The notes beneath the pieces were generated by a model that worked only from the letters and a program-made list of their open reading frames with translations, did not search any database and was not told the DNA's origin. Of a stretch of DNA of 36,325 bases, positions 8,660 through 18,438 are shown one piece after another. The translations under genes were made by a program, and so were the position numbers. Origin of the DNA: Planctomycetota bacterium (GTDB lineage Bacteria > Planctomycetota > UBA1135 > GCA-002686595); assembly GCA_016220035.1 (NCBI GenBank), contig JACRIO010000299.1, forward strand, positions 1 through 36,325, given 5' to 3'. Position 1 is the stretch's first letter; each line of letters starts with the position of its first letter.

Positions 8660-9367
8660 TCAACCCGCGAGGAGCTCGACGAGCTCCGCGAGCTCGGCAA
8701 GACTCGTCACGCGCGGCGCGAAGCTCGCGTTCCAGTCGGCGTGCGCGCGCGCGTGGTCGACGAGCACCGAGCGCAGCCCCGCGCGTTGCGCGCCGAGCAC
8801 GTCGCGTTCGAGGTCGTCCCCCGCGTGCAGCGCCTCCTCGGGCGCGACCCGCGCGAGCGCGAGCGCGTGCTCGAAGATCGCCCGATCGGGCTTCTCCATC
8901 CGTTCGACGGCCGAGCACACGACGAAGTCGAAGCGACGGGACAGATCGAGACGGTCGAGGAGCAGGGGCAGGCGCGTCGACCAGTTGGAGACGATGCCGA
9001 CCCGCAGGCCGAGCGCACGCGCGCGTTCGACGAGCTCCAGGGCGCCCGGGAACAGCGCGAACGTTTCCGCGCGCGAGAAGTGGGCGAACAGTTCGTTCGC
9101 GAGCGGCGCGAGCTCGCCGCGCGGCACGCCGAGGTAGCCGTGGAAGATGCGCTCGATGTAGGCCTCGAACCACCGGTCGGTGTAGCGCCACGCACCGCCG
9201 ATCTCGCGCGGGAGCTCGTGGTGCGCGCGCCGCATCATGGCGTTCATCTCGGCTTCCGTGACGGCGAGGCCGTGCCCGCGCGCGGCCGCGGCATAGAGCT
9301 CGAACCGCGACGGACGCTCGGTGAGGAGCGTGTTCCCGACGTCGAGGAAGAGCGCGCGCAAGGCCAT
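8660..9367 (-). CDS. HAD-superfamily hydrolase
   Basis: MALRALFLDVGNTLL..., RVGIVSNWSTRL, EKPDRAIFEHAL, ALHAGDDLERDVLGAQRAGLRSVLVD. Confidence 0.92.
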   Translation of the reverse strand: MALRALFLDVGNTLLTERPSRFELYAAAARGHGLAVTEAEMNAMMRRAHHELPREIGGAWRYTDRWFEAYIERIFHGYLGVPRGELAPLANELFAHFSRAETFALFPGALELVERARALGLRVGIVSNWSTRLPLLLDRLDLSRRFDFVVCSAVERMEKPDRAIFEHALALARVAPEEALHAGDDLERDVLGAQRAGLRSVLVDHARAHADWNASFAPRVTSLAELAELVELLAG

Positions 9368-9652
9368 GGGCGGGGTCCGGCGGTCCGGCCGACGTTCCGC
9401 CACGGATCGTAGAGGCGTACGAAGGACGGAGCGAGAGCGCGCTCGACGCCCGCGCGCGGGCCGCGAGTGCCCGCGACGGCCGTTCGGCGGGTCGTCCCGC
9501 GCCGCGGGCGGGATGGTAGCGGCGAACCTATCCGTATCCGCCCGCGCAGGCTGCTCCATGGCCGTCCAGAGGCTTGTTCCGCGCGTCGAAACGGCGCAGG
9601 ATCCTGCCTCGGACTCCCGCACCATCGCGCACCTGGCTCCACTTCGAGAACG

Positions 9653-10717
9653 ATGACCGCGCTCCCTACACGCCCACGCAGCGATCGTCCCGGCCGAGCG
9701 CTGGCCGGAGCGACCCTCTTGATCGCATTGCTCGGCGCGACGGCTTGCAAGAGCCGTTCGAGCCTGCCGCGTACGATGCCGGTGACGAAGGAGATGCGCA
9801 CCGAGGCGCGGCAGGCGACCGAGCTCGGCAAATGGCCTGTCGCGGCGCAGCGCTGGTATTCGATCTTCGTGGACAGCGGTCTGCAGGATCGCGTCGCTTG
9901 CGCCGAGACCGCGCGCGCGATGATGCACTTGAACGACCCGGAGAGCGCGTTGCGCGTGCTCGAGCAGGGCCTCGAACGGCACGCGGACGCGGCCGAGCTC
10001 CACGAGCTCAAGGGCGACGCGCTCGTGCAGCAGAACTTCCGACGCGCGGCGGAGCACGCGTACGAGACGGCCGTCAAGCTCGACCCGAAGAGCGGCTCCG
10101 CTTGGCGCGCGCTCGGCCGCGTGCGCGTCGATCTCGGCTACGAAGGCGCGGCCGTGGAGCCGCTCCAGCACGCCATCGACCTCGGCTGCGACGAGTTCGC
10201 GACGCGCATGCTGCTCGCGCGCGCGAAGTGCGGGTCGGGTGATCCGTGTGGGGCCTTCCAGGCCTATGTGCTCGCCTTCCAACACGGCAAGGGCCAGCCC
10301 GAGCAGTACGTCGAAGCCTCGATGCTCCACCTGAACGAGATCGTGCGGCGCGTGCACAAGGATGCGGCGCCCTGCGCGCAGGCGTGGCTCGAGAAGGCGA
10401 TCGAGCTCGATGACCGGTTCGAGCAGGCGCATTTCGAGCTCGGGGTGTTGAAGGAAGACCTGGGCAAGCAGGACGAGGCGATCCGGCACTACCGGCGTGC
10501 GATCGAGATCGATCCCGCGTTCCTGCCCGCGCTGCGCAACCTCGCGCTGCTCTACTTCGCGCGCAAGGACCAGGCGAACACGCGCCTCTGGGTGAAGCGT
10601 GCGCTCGAACACGAGCGCGATCCCGAGCGGCGCAAGGCGCTCGAGAACATGCTCGAGCCCCTCGGCGAGGACGGCGCGAGCCCGCCGCAGGCCGCGCGCG
10701 ACGGCCGGCCCAACTGA
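9653..10717 (+). CDS. TPR-repeat lipoprotein
   Basis: LLGATACKS lipobox; multiple TPR-like repeats (AWRALGRVRVDLGYEGAAVEPLQHAIDL; AHFELGVLKEDLGKQDEAIRHYRRAIEIDPAFLPALRNLALLY). Confidence 0.85.
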   Translation: MTALPTRPRSDRPGRALAGATLLIALLGATACKSRSSLPRTMPVTKEMRTEARQATELGKWPVAAQRWYSIFVDSGLQDRVACAETARAMMHLNDPESALRVLEQGLERHADAAELHELKGDALVQQNFRRAAEHAYETAVKLDPKSGSAWRALGRVRVDLGYEGAAVEPLQHAIDLGCDEFATRMLLARAKCGSGDPCGAFQAYVLAFQHGKGQPEQYVEASMLHLNEIVRRVHKDAAPCAQAWLEKAIELDDRFEQAHFELGVLKEDLGKQDEAIRHYRRAIEIDPAFLPALRNLALLYFARKDQANTRLWVKRALEHERDPERRKALENMLEPLGEDGASPPQAARDGRPN

Positions 10718-10723
10718 CGGAGC

Positions 10724-10752
10724 TTCGAGCTCCACCGTGCGCGCGCTAGCCT
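10724..10752 (+). promoter_or_regulatory. Putative promoter TTCGAG-17-TAGCCT
   Basis: Same TAGCCT -10-like element as at 722; ATG only 9 nt downstream. Confidence 0.35.
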
Positions 10753-10760
10753 GAGACCAC

Positions 10761-12926
10761 ATGCGCAAGTGGATCGTCGTCGTGCTGGTGTTGCTCGCAC
10801 TCGCATTCCTCGCCGTGCGCGGCTGCGGTCCGAGTTCGAGGCCGTCACCCTCGGAACCGGGAGTCGGTCCGGGCGGGGGAGCGAGCGAAAGCGCGGCGAA
10901 TGCGGAGCTCGACCCGGCGACGCGTGGAACGGACCGAGCGCTCGCAACACGGCCGGAGGCCGCCGCGCACCCTGCTGAGCGTAGAGGCGCGCTCACGGGC
11001 GGCGTGATCGATCCCGCCGGCCGACCCGTCGTCGACGCGCGCGTCGAGGCCCTGGAGGACGAAATCGGCGCGGGCGCGCCCGGGGAAACGCGCGAACGCA
11101 CGCGGCACGCGAGCGGAGCGTCGGACACGGACGGCCGATTCGCGCTCGACGTCCCGCGCGGGCGCCCGCTCGAACTCGACGTGCGCAAGGCGGGATACGC
11201 CTTCGTTCGCGTCCTCCACTGCTCGGCGGGCGAGGAAGTGCTCCTGAAGCTCGCGCCGGCACCGTCGCTCTTCGTGCGAACGCGCCGCGCGGATGGAGCT
11301 CCAGCGGCGGACGTGCTCGTGCGCGTAGGGCCCCTGGTCGAAGGCGGCTCCGGTTCGTGGACCGAGCTCGGGGCGGAGCGCACGGATGCGCTCGGTGTCG
11401 CGCGTTTCCTCGCGTTGCCCATCGGGCCGGTGATGATCGAGGTCGAGCCGCCCACCGAGACCCCGCCGCCTCCCATGCGGGTGGAGCTCGCTCCGGGCGC
11501 CACGATCGAGCGCGAGTTCCAACTCGTTGCCGGTCCTTCCGTTCTCGGACGCGTCGTCGACGTCCGCACCAAGTCGCCGATCCCCGGCGCACGCGTCGGA
11601 TGCCGCCTGCTCATGCAAGGACGCGTCGCGACCACCGACGACCGCGGCGAGTACGTCTTCGAGGGCTTCCCACGGACTGGAGCGTCGAAGCTCTACGTCG
11701 ACGCGCCCGGCTATGGACGCGCGGAGCAGAGCGTGCGTGACGAGCCGTCGGCGCCCTTGCATACGCGTGCCGATTTCGAGCTCCTCCCCGAGCACGTCGT
11801 GCGCGGCCGCTTGTTCGCTCCGGATGGAAAGACGCCGATTTCCGGCGCGCGCATCGAAGCCCTCGGGCCGGAGAGCTCGCTCTCGAAATGGGACCGGCGC
11901 GCGGCGCGCACCCGCGAGGACGGACGATTCGAGATCGCGAACCTGCGCTCGGACGTCCGCCACCGGCTGTCGATCGACGTGCGCGGCTTCGCCCGCGAAG
12001 TGCGCTCGTTCCCCGGCGCGCCCCAGGAACTCGCCGCGACCGAGTTCGGCGACATCGTGCTCCGCCCGAGCGCGTGCGCGAGCGGACGCGTGCTCGACGC
12101 GGAGGGGCGCGGCGTGCCGATGCAGGGGCTGCAAGCGCGCGTGTTCGCGCTCGACGCGGAGGGGAAGAGCGCCGACGGCGAGCGCACGCGCGTGCTCGCG
12201 CTCCGCTCCGACCACCTCGGCCGTTTCGAGCTGTGCGACCTCCCCGCGGGCCGGCTCGAGGTGTGGGCGTCGATCCCCGGCATCCAGAAGGAGCCGCGCC
12301 TCGCGGTCGAGCTCGTCGAGGGCCTCGAGCGCCGCGACCTCGTGCTCGTCGTCGGCACCGGTCTCACGATCCGCGGCCGTGTCGTCGATCCAACCGGCGC
12401 TCCGATCGCGATGGTGAACCTCTCGCTGCGGAAGGCCGACGGGACGCGCCTCGGGCACGTGCCGCTGCGCACGGGCTCCGACGGGCGCTTCCTCTGCCCG
12501 GGCCTCGAGCCCGGGTCGTACCAGATCGCGATCTGGCCCGAGAACCGCGAGGGCGACGAGAGCGCAGGCACGCTCTACGCGAACTGCGTCCTCGACGACG
12601 TCGAAGCGGGGACGCACGACCTCGAAGTGCGGCTCGCCGCGGGACGTTTCGCGCGAGGCGTCGTGCGCGCGAAGGACGGCACGCCCGTGCTCCAGGCCTA
12701 CGTTTCGGCGAAGAACGCGCGCGGCGCGGCGCTCACCGCCGTGTTGACCGACGCGGAAGGACGCTTCCAGTTGCTCTTGTCGCCCGACGAGGAGCACGAG
12801 CTCGAAGCGCGTCCTCCCGCGGCGAATCCCGCGGAGCGCTCGTCGGCGCCGCTCGATCCGGCGACTTTCGCGCGCAAGAACGGCGTTCGCGGCGGCGCGC
12901 AGGACGTCGAGCTGCGGCTTCCGTGA
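10761..12926 (+). CDS. Membrane-anchored/secreted protein with multiple carboxypeptidase-regulatory-like (Ig-like) domains
   Basis: Repeated GRVVD..G.PI.GARV...TDDRGEYVFEG / RGRVVDPTGAPIAMVNLSLR...GSDGRFLCPGLEPGSYQI pattern. Confidence 0.82.
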   Translation: MRKWIVVVLVLLALAFLAVRGCGPSSRPSPSEPGVGPGGGASESAANAELDPATRGTDRALATRPEAAAHPAERRGALTGGVIDPAGRPVVDARVEALEDEIGAGAPGETRERTRHASGASDTDGRFALDVPRGRPLELDVRKAGYAFVRVLHCSAGEEVLLKLAPAPSLFVRTRRADGAPAADVLVRVGPLVEGGSGSWTELGAERTDALGVARFLALPIGPVMIEVEPPTETPPPPMRVELAPGATIEREFQLVAGPSVLGRVVDVRTKSPIPGARVGCRLLMQGRVATTDDRGEYVFEGFPRTGASKLYVDAPGYGRAEQSVRDEPSAPLHTRADFELLPEHVVRGRLFAPDGKTPISGARIEALGPESSLSKWDRRAARTREDGRFEIANLRSDVRHRLSIDVRGFAREVRSFPGAPQELAATEFGDIVLRPSACASGRVLDAEGRGVPMQGLQARVFALDAEGKSADGERTRVLALRSDHLGRFELCDLPAGRLEVWASIPGIQKEPRLAVELVEGLERRDLVLVVGTGLTIRGRVVDPTGAPIAMVNLSLRKADGTRLGHVPLRTGSDGRFLCPGLEPGSYQIAIWPENREGDESAGTLYANCVLDDVEAGTHDLEVRLAAGRFARGVVRAKDGTPVLQAYVSAKNARGAALTAVLTDAEGRFQLLLSPDEEHELEARPPAANPAERSSAPLDPATFARKNGVRGGAQDVELRLP

Positions 12927-12933
12927 GCGCGCA

Positions 12934-13170
12934 TCACTCCGTCAGCGACTCGACGAGCTCGTCGATCTTCTCCGTCAGCTCCTCGGCGAACTCCTCGCCG
13001 AAGTCGTTCGCGAGCACGTCGATCTCCTCGAACATGTAGCGTCCGGTCGAGCGGCTGAACGGGATCCCGTACTCCCACTTGCTGCCGTCCGAGGCGTGGA
13101 TCACGACCTCGATCTGGTCGTCGCCTTCGACCGGGCGGACGGTGTAGCTCTTCACCTGGTAGCTGGACAT
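12934..13170 (-). CDS. Small acidic hypothetical protein
   Basis: MSSYQVKSYTVRPVEGDDQIEVVIHASDGSKWEYGIPF...; SD GAAGGAA upstream of ATG; TAGCAT -10-like element further upstream. Confidence 0.7.
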   Translation of the reverse strand: MSSYQVKSYTVRPVEGDDQIEVVIHASDGSKWEYGIPFSRSTGRYMFEEIDVLANDFGEEFAEELTEKIDELVESLTE

Positions 13171-13236
13171 GGGGTTCCTTCGAGCGCGGCGCAGCATGCT
13201 AGGCGTGCACGTGGGACGCGTCGAGCGCGCGCGGCC

Positions 13237-14043
13237 TCAATCTCCAGCCGGGCTCTCCCACGGTTTCCGGGGACGCCAGACCTCGAACTCGTGGTACGCG
13301 TGCGTGTTGAAGCGATCGATGAGCACCCAGCCCGCGCGCTCGAGCTCGCGGTCCATCAGACCATCGGGGAGCTTGTGATCCGGCGGCGGGCCGACCGGGA
13401 GCTTCCCCGGCTTGTACTCGACGATCGCGAGGCGTCCGCCGGGTCGTAGGACGTCCTTCAACTGCTTGAAGTACGCGATGCGGTCCTCGAGGTGATGGTA
13501 CGTGTCGGCGACGAAGACGAGGTCGAGCGCCTGCCGCGGGAAGCGTGGATCGTTCGTGCTCGCGAGCACAGGGACGACGTTGCGCAGCCCACGCTCCTCG
13601 ACGCGCTCGCGCACGCGGTCGATCTGCGCGGGCTCGATGTCGCTCGCGAAGACGACGCCGTCCGGACACGCCACGGCGAGCGCGAGCGTGAAGAGACCGG
13701 GTCCGCACCCGAGGTCGCCGACCGCGGCGTCGCGCGGGAGCTCGAGCTTCGCGATCACCAGGTCGACCTTGAGCTCCTTCTGGCGTTCCGCGCTCTCGAG
13801 CAGCGCGATGTAGCGGTCGACGTCGGGCTGGCCCTTCGGATCGCGGTTCGCGGGTTTCGCGCGGGCGGGCTCGGCCGCGTGCGCGGCCGGCGCCGATTGC
13901 GCGGCTTCCAGCGTCGAAGTGCGCCCCTCGCTTCGAACGTCGCCGAAGGCGTGGGGCGCCTCGTCCTGATGCGGTCCGCTTCGGCAAGCGAGAGCGACAG
14001 CGACGAGCGGAAGAGCAACGAAAGCGCGAGTCCAGAGCTGCAT
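13237..14043 (-). CDS. Class I SAM methyltransferase with N-terminal lipoprotein signal
   Basis: MQLWTRAFVALPLVAVALAC|RSG; VGDLGCGPGLFTLALA, VFASDIEPAQIDRV, LDLVFVADTYHHLED, LKDVLRPGGRLAIVEY. Confidence 0.88.
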   Translation of the reverse strand: MQLWTRAFVALPLVAVALACRSGPHQDEAPHAFGDVRSEGRTSTLEAAQSAPAAHAAEPARAKPANRDPKGQPDVDRYIALLESAERQKELKVDLVIAKLELPRDAAVGDLGCGPGLFTLALAVACPDGVVFASDIEPAQIDRVRERVEERGLRNVVPVLASTNDPRFPRQALDLVFVADTYHHLEDRIAYFKQLKDVLRPGGRLAIVEYKPGKLPVGPPPDHKLPDGLMDRELERAGWVLIDRFNTHAYHEFEVWRPRKPWESPAGD

Positions 14044-14082
14044 GGCGCCGCCATTCGATCCATCGCGCGCGCCGCGCACAAG

Positions 14083-14883
14083 TCAGTCCTGCGGCGCAGC
14101 CTGCGCGTGCTCGACACGCCGGAACACGCCGACGAGGCTCAGGCCCGCGAAACCCGGCAAGTGGTCGAGCGTCGCGAGCAGCGGCATGAGCGCGTTCACG
14201 GCCCTCAACTTCGCGGGCGACACGCTCTTGGAGAAGTTCGTGCGCCGTTCGCGCTTGAACCGGTAGGCCCATGCGCCCGCGGGGTTCATCGGCCGCATCG
14301 CGAGCGTCTCGAAGCCCGCGCGCTCGAGCAGGGCCCGCATCGGCGCCGCGTCATAGCGCCGGAAGTGGCCCGAGGCCTCGTCCATCGGTCCGTAGAGCCG
14401 CGACTGCGCCGGCACCTTGAGCACGAGCACGCCGCGCGGCGCGAGTCGCGCTCGTGCACGAGCGAGGAAGGCCGCGTCGTCCTCGAAATGCTCCAGGACG
14501 TCGAGCGCGACCACGACGTCCGCCGTGATGTCCGCCAGCTCGTGCCAGTCGCCGCGAAGGTCGGCGCGCACGCCGCGCACCCTGCCGCCGGGGTGGCGCG
14601 CTTCGAGGCGTCGAAGGAGCTCGGGGTTCACGTCGGCGCCGATCACACTCTCCGCGCGATCGAGGTAGTGCTCGATCACCATGCCCGCGCCGCAGCCGAG
14701 CTCGAGCACGGTGCCGCGCACGTGGTCGTGAAAACGCCGCGCGATCCAGCGGTAGTAGTTCGGGAGCAGCGCCATCCGGTCCTGCGCCTCGTGGTAGACG
14801 AGGTTGGCGGCGTCGGAAGCCTCGCCGAGCGTCGAGGCGGGGCGACTCGATCCGGTGTCCGATGCGTTGCGCGAGTCCTTCAC
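14083..14883 (-). CDS. Class I SAM-dependent methyltransferase
   Basis: VLELGCGAGMVIEHYLDRAESVIGADVNPELL, DVVVALDVLEHFEDD, LAPRGVLVLKVPA. Confidence 0.9.
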   Translation of the reverse strand: MKDSRNASDTGSSRPASTLGEASDAANLVYHEAQDRMALLPNYYRWIARRFHDHVRGTVLELGCGAGMVIEHYLDRAESVIGADVNPELLRRLEARHPGGRVRGVRADLRGDWHELADITADVVVALDVLEHFEDDAAFLARARARLAPRGVLVLKVPAQSRLYGPMDEASGHFRRYDAAPMRALLERAGFETLAMRPMNPAGAWAYRFKRERRTNFSKSVSPAKLRAVNALMPLLATLDHLPGFAGLSLVGVFRRVEHAQAAPQD

Positions 14884-14938
14884 GCTCAGAGGATACCCCG
14901 CTCGTTCTTCGCTCCGTCGCCGAGCGCGAACAAGGAGA

Positions 14939-16429
14939 TCAGCAACCCATCCGCTTGCGCAGCGCGGTCTCCGAGTGTCGACCAACCGCGACCAGGAGCA
15001 GGTCGAGGGGAAGGGTCGCGATGCCGTCGTGCGAGGCCTCGGGGGTCACCCTCAGCTGACCGGGCGACACGACGAAACAACGGCCTTGGAAGCGCGGATG
15101 TCGCCGTTGGAGGGCGAGAAGTCCCCTGCGCGAGTGTCCGGGTCGGGAGGCCACCTCGAAAGCCAGGGGGGCCGTTGGATGATCGAGGATCAGGTCCACT
15201 TCGTCCTCGTTCTCCCGCCAGTGGAACAAGCGTTGTCCGGCCTGTTGCGATAGTGCGTGGAGATGGCTTGCAACGAGGTTCTCGACGAGATGTCCCGCCT
15301 CTTCCGAGTTCGACAAGGGAGCCAGGCCTCTGAGCAGGGCCGCGCTGCGAACCGCCCCGTCGACGAAGTAGAGCTTGCGACCTCGTTTCTGGATCGAGGC
15401 CTCGTTCCCGGAGTAGTTCTGCAGCGTGAACACGAGATAGGAACGCTCGAAGTAGGACAGGTACTTGTCGAAGGTCGGCTGCGTGAGGCCTCCGAGTTCC
15501 TGGCAGATGTTCGCCGGCGACAAGAGGCCCGTCATCCTTCCCGCCAGGACGTAGAGCAGACGCTCGAGCACGATTGGATTGTCCACGCCGAAGACCTGTG
15601 GGATGTCCTTGTAGATGGCGCGCTCCACGGCATCGCTTCGAAGCGTGTGCTGCGCGCGGACGAAGGCGTTCTGCAGTTGGTCCGTGGTCGTGGTCTTCGT
15701 GGCGTGGAGGAGCTCCGGGAAGCCCCCGATCAACATGAGCAGCACGCGCATCGGGTCCAACGCGGCGAGTTCGATCGGCGTCTTCAGGCACGCCCCGAGC
15801 GTTTCGAACAAGTTCTCCGCGAGCGGGACGTCGAGGGGACGACCGACCAGATCGAGGTACTCGGAGAACAGGTAGGGACTGAGGTAGCGCTCGTCCCAGC
15901 GCCCCACGCCGCTCTCCGGTCGTCCTTCGCGCAGGGCGGCGGTCGCGCTCGAAGTCGCCCAGATTCGCACTGGCCAGCGTTCGTCGTAGAAGGTCTTGAG
16001 CCAGAGATCCCAGTCCCTCGCGTAGGTCAGCTCGTCGAGGAAGAGGTGAACGGGTTGCTCGACCGTGGCGGAGGACGCTTCGATGGAGTTCCGCACCAGC
16101 GCCCCGAGGTCTTGGTTCAAGAACAACGGATGGTCCAACCGGAGCCACCAGAGCCGCTGCGTCGGGACGCAGCGCCGGAGCAGACCCCGCACGGTCTGGT
16201 ACATCGCTGTGGTCTTTCCCACGCGCCTCGGGCCAAGGATCAACTCGAACCGCCGCGACCCCGGGCCGATCTGGGTCTCCGGAAGGAATCGAGCCAACGG
16301 ACGCTCGGTGGGAGGGGCGAGGTGCTCCGGGACCATCCCGGTCGCGTGCCAGGGATTCTGTTCAGCCAATGCCTGGGCGAGGTCCGCCTGTCCGGGACGC
16401 CACTGGCGCTGCTGCTTGCGGGAGGCCAT
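14939..16429 (-). CDS. AAA ATPase (ATP-binding + DUF4143 type)
   Basis: ELILGPRRVGKTTAMYQTV Walker A, HLFLDELTYARDWDLWLKTFYDE, C-terminal FHWRENEDEVDLIL..LAFEV nuclease-like motif. Confidence 0.88.
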   Translation of the reverse strand: MASRKQQRQWRPGQADLAQALAEQNPWHATGMVPEHLAPPTERPLARFLPETQIGPGSRRFELILGPRRVGKTTAMYQTVRGLLRRCVPTQRLWWLRLDHPLFLNQDLGALVRNSIEASSATVEQPVHLFLDELTYARDWDLWLKTFYDERWPVRIWATSSATAALREGRPESGVGRWDERYLSPYLFSEYLDLVGRPLDVPLAENLFETLGACLKTPIELAALDPMRVLLMLIGGFPELLHATKTTTTDQLQNAFVRAQHTLRSDAVERAIYKDIPQVFGVDNPIVLERLLYVLAGRMTGLLSPANICQELGGLTQPTFDKYLSYFERSYLVFTLQNYSGNEASIQKRGRKLYFVDGAVRSAALLRGLAPLSNSEEAGHLVENLVASHLHALSQQAGQRLFHWRENEDEVDLILDHPTAPLAFEVASRPGHSRRGLLALQRRHPRFQGRCFVVSPGQLRVTPEASHDGIATLPLDLLLVAVGRHSETALRKRMGC

Positions 16430-16641
16430 CTTTCGCAGACAGCATACCGCCACGTAATGCTATTGGCCAGGCACGATAAGCAGAGTCTCTCGCGCTTGGC
16501 CTGTCCCATCGAGCGCTCGCCCTTGGAGCGCCGCGTTTGAGTTGCCGACTTGATCGGACCCCCCGGACCGGGGCTCGACGCGGCCGGCGCCCTGCTCTAC
16601 CCGACCGTCGCCTGTGGTTCCGCTCGTCCCGGTCGCTTCGC

Positions 16642-17148
16642 CTACCCCAAGCGCCCCCTCGCCGTCCCGCCCCTTCCCACCGCGGTGATCGCGTCGCCCG
16701 TCCGCACCGTCCCGCCGCGGAGCACGCGGCAGAGGAAACCGCTGCGGCCGAGCATGAGGTTGGGGAAGCGCGCGTCGAGGGGCTTCAGCGTCTTGCACGG
16801 CTCGCGCACGTCGTGGATCTCGAGCTCCACTGCGTTGCCCACGCGCAGACGATCGCCGGCGGCGAGGAGCGCGTAGTCGAGACCCTCTGTGAGCAGGTTC
16901 TCGCCGAACGCTCCGGGCGGTGTCGCGCGCACGCCGTCGGTCTCGAGCCGGCGGTAATCCTCGGTCGCGAAGAGACACACGGCGCGGTGCGCGCCGCCGT
17001 GGAACGGGAAGCGGTGCGCGTCGCCGACGAGGCCGAGGTCGACGACCTCCGCCGACGGGACGGGGTGCTTGGGGATGCCGCCCGGCCCGATGCAGACGGC
17101 GAGCACGCGTCCGCTCGTGAGCCGCTTCGAGTCGCCGGTCGAGTTCAT
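16642..17148 (-). CDS. MOSC-domain protein
   Basis: GLVGDAHRFPFHGGAHRAVCLFATEDY...GAFGENLLTEGLD...LRVGNAVELEIHDVREPCKTL. Confidence 0.88.
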   Translation of the reverse strand: MNSTGDSKRLTSGRVLAVCIGPGGIPKHPVPSAEVVDLGLVGDAHRFPFHGGAHRAVCLFATEDYRRLETDGVRATPPGAFGENLLTEGLDYALLAAGDRLRVGNAVELEIHDVREPCKTLKPLDARFPNLMLGRSGFLCRVLRGGTVRTGDAITAVGRGGTARGRLG

Positions 17149-17179
17149 GCGCTCGTCGAGCGTCGCACGGACGCCGCGC

Positions 17180-18337
17180 TCATTCGCGCAAGAAGAAGTA
17201 GTAGAGCTGGCCCTCCGCGCGCGTCGTGCCCGCGAGCTCCTCAGCCTCGGGCCCGACGCCGAGGTACACGTCGGCGCGGCCTGCCGTGCGGATCGCTCCG
17301 CCGGTGTCCTGATCGAAGAGGAAGTCGTTCACCTGCGCGCCGTGGTTCGTGTTCGCGTGCAGCTTCGTCTCGACGTACACGATCGCGCCGCGCGGGAAGA
17401 GCGTCTTGTCCGTCGCGAGCGAGCGCCAGCCGCTGACCGGGACGTTGAGCGAGCCGTGCGGATCGTGGTCGATCGGCGTGAAGAAGACATAGGAGTCGTT
17501 GCGGTCGAGGTACTCCGTCACGCGGTCGGGGTGCTCCTTCGCCCAGCGACGGATCGCGGGGAGGGAAACCTCGTCCTTGCGCAGCTCCTTCTCCTTCACC
17601 AGCTCCTGGCCGAGCGACGTGTACGGCTGTCCGTTCTTGCCGGCGTAGCCGAGCTTCACGAGCTCGCCGTTCTCGAGCTCGACGAAGGCCGATCCGTTGA
17701 CGTGCGCGATGTACGCGTCGAGCGGATCCGCGAGCCAGACGAGCTCGAGCTGCTTGCCCTCGAGCAACGCCCCGGCCTCGATCGCGCGCCGCGCGGGGTA
17801 GGGCTGCAGTCCGCTTGCAGTCCGCTGACCGAGGATCTCGCCCGTCGGCGTCTTCACGAGGTCGGGCGGGAGCGCGTACAGAGGATGCGCGTAGCGCGCG
17901 GAAGCCGTCTTCGAGCCCTTCAGGATCGGCGTGCAGTAGCCCGTGAAGAGAACCCCGCCGCCGCGGCCGTTCCAGCCGGCGCTCTTGTAGATCTGGAACT
18001 CGGCCTCGATCGCGTCGCGGAACTCGCGCTCGCTCCTCGAGCTCGCGAGGAGCTCCTCGAAGCGTTGGAGGCTCTTCAGCGCGCGGGCGTGCGAGACGCC
18101 TTCGACCGGGAAGTGCTGCTCGCTCGATTTGCGCTTCATCCACGCGATCGAATGCGCGAGCGCGGGGAGGAGATCCTGGCGTTCCGTCCATTGTTGCGCG
18201 AACTCGGGATGCGGCTCGCCGTCCTCGAGCGGGATCAGCGCGGGCGCGCCGGGCGGGAGCGGGCGGCCGTAGTCCGGCGTCGTCTTGCAGGCAGTGACGA
18301 GGAGGAGCGTGAGGGCGGCGAGGAGGATGTGCTTCAT
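17180..18337 (-). CDS. mltA: Membrane-bound lytic murein transglycosylase A (MltA) lipoprotein
   Basis: LLLVTACKT lipobox; LFTGYCTPIL, ELVWLADPLDAYIAHVNGSAFVELENG, and C-terminal 3D-domain DFLFDQDTGGAIRTAGRADVYLGVGPEAEELAG. Confidence 0.88.
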   Translation of the reverse strand: MKHILLAALTLLLVTACKTTPDYGRPLPPGAPALIPLEDGEPHPEFAQQWTERQDLLPALAHSIAWMKRKSSEQHFPVEGVSHARALKSLQRFEELLASSRSEREFRDAIEAEFQIYKSAGWNGRGGGVLFTGYCTPILKGSKTASARYAHPLYALPPDLVKTPTGEILGQRTASGLQPYPARRAIEAGALLEGKQLELVWLADPLDAYIAHVNGSAFVELENGELVKLGYAGKNGQPYTSLGQELVKEKELRKDEVSLPAIRRWAKEHPDRVTEYLDRNDSYVFFTPIDHDPHGSLNVPVSGWRSLATDKTLFPRGAIVYVETKLHANTNHGAQVNDFLFDQDTGGAIRTAGRADVYLGVGPEAEELAGTTRAEGQLYYFFLRE

Positions 18338-18438
18338 GGTGCGCGGAGGGGCGCCGACGCGGTGCGAGCTCGGTGCGGCGCGTTCGAGAGCCGAGCGCGA
18401 GCTTGTCATCCGCGTGCGGCGATTCCAAACTCAAAAAC

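Noticed and set aside
8660-11635. 991-aa minus-strand ORF
   Set aside because: Upstream part is antisense to the TPR lipoprotein and CarboxypepD-reg genes; real HAD gene starts at 9367.
10845-12797. 650-aa minus ORF (and other long ORFs such as 20487-22688 -, 18606-20228 -, 31919-33838 +)
   Set aside because: R/E/H-rich shadow frames opposite convincing genes; GC-codon bias artefacts.
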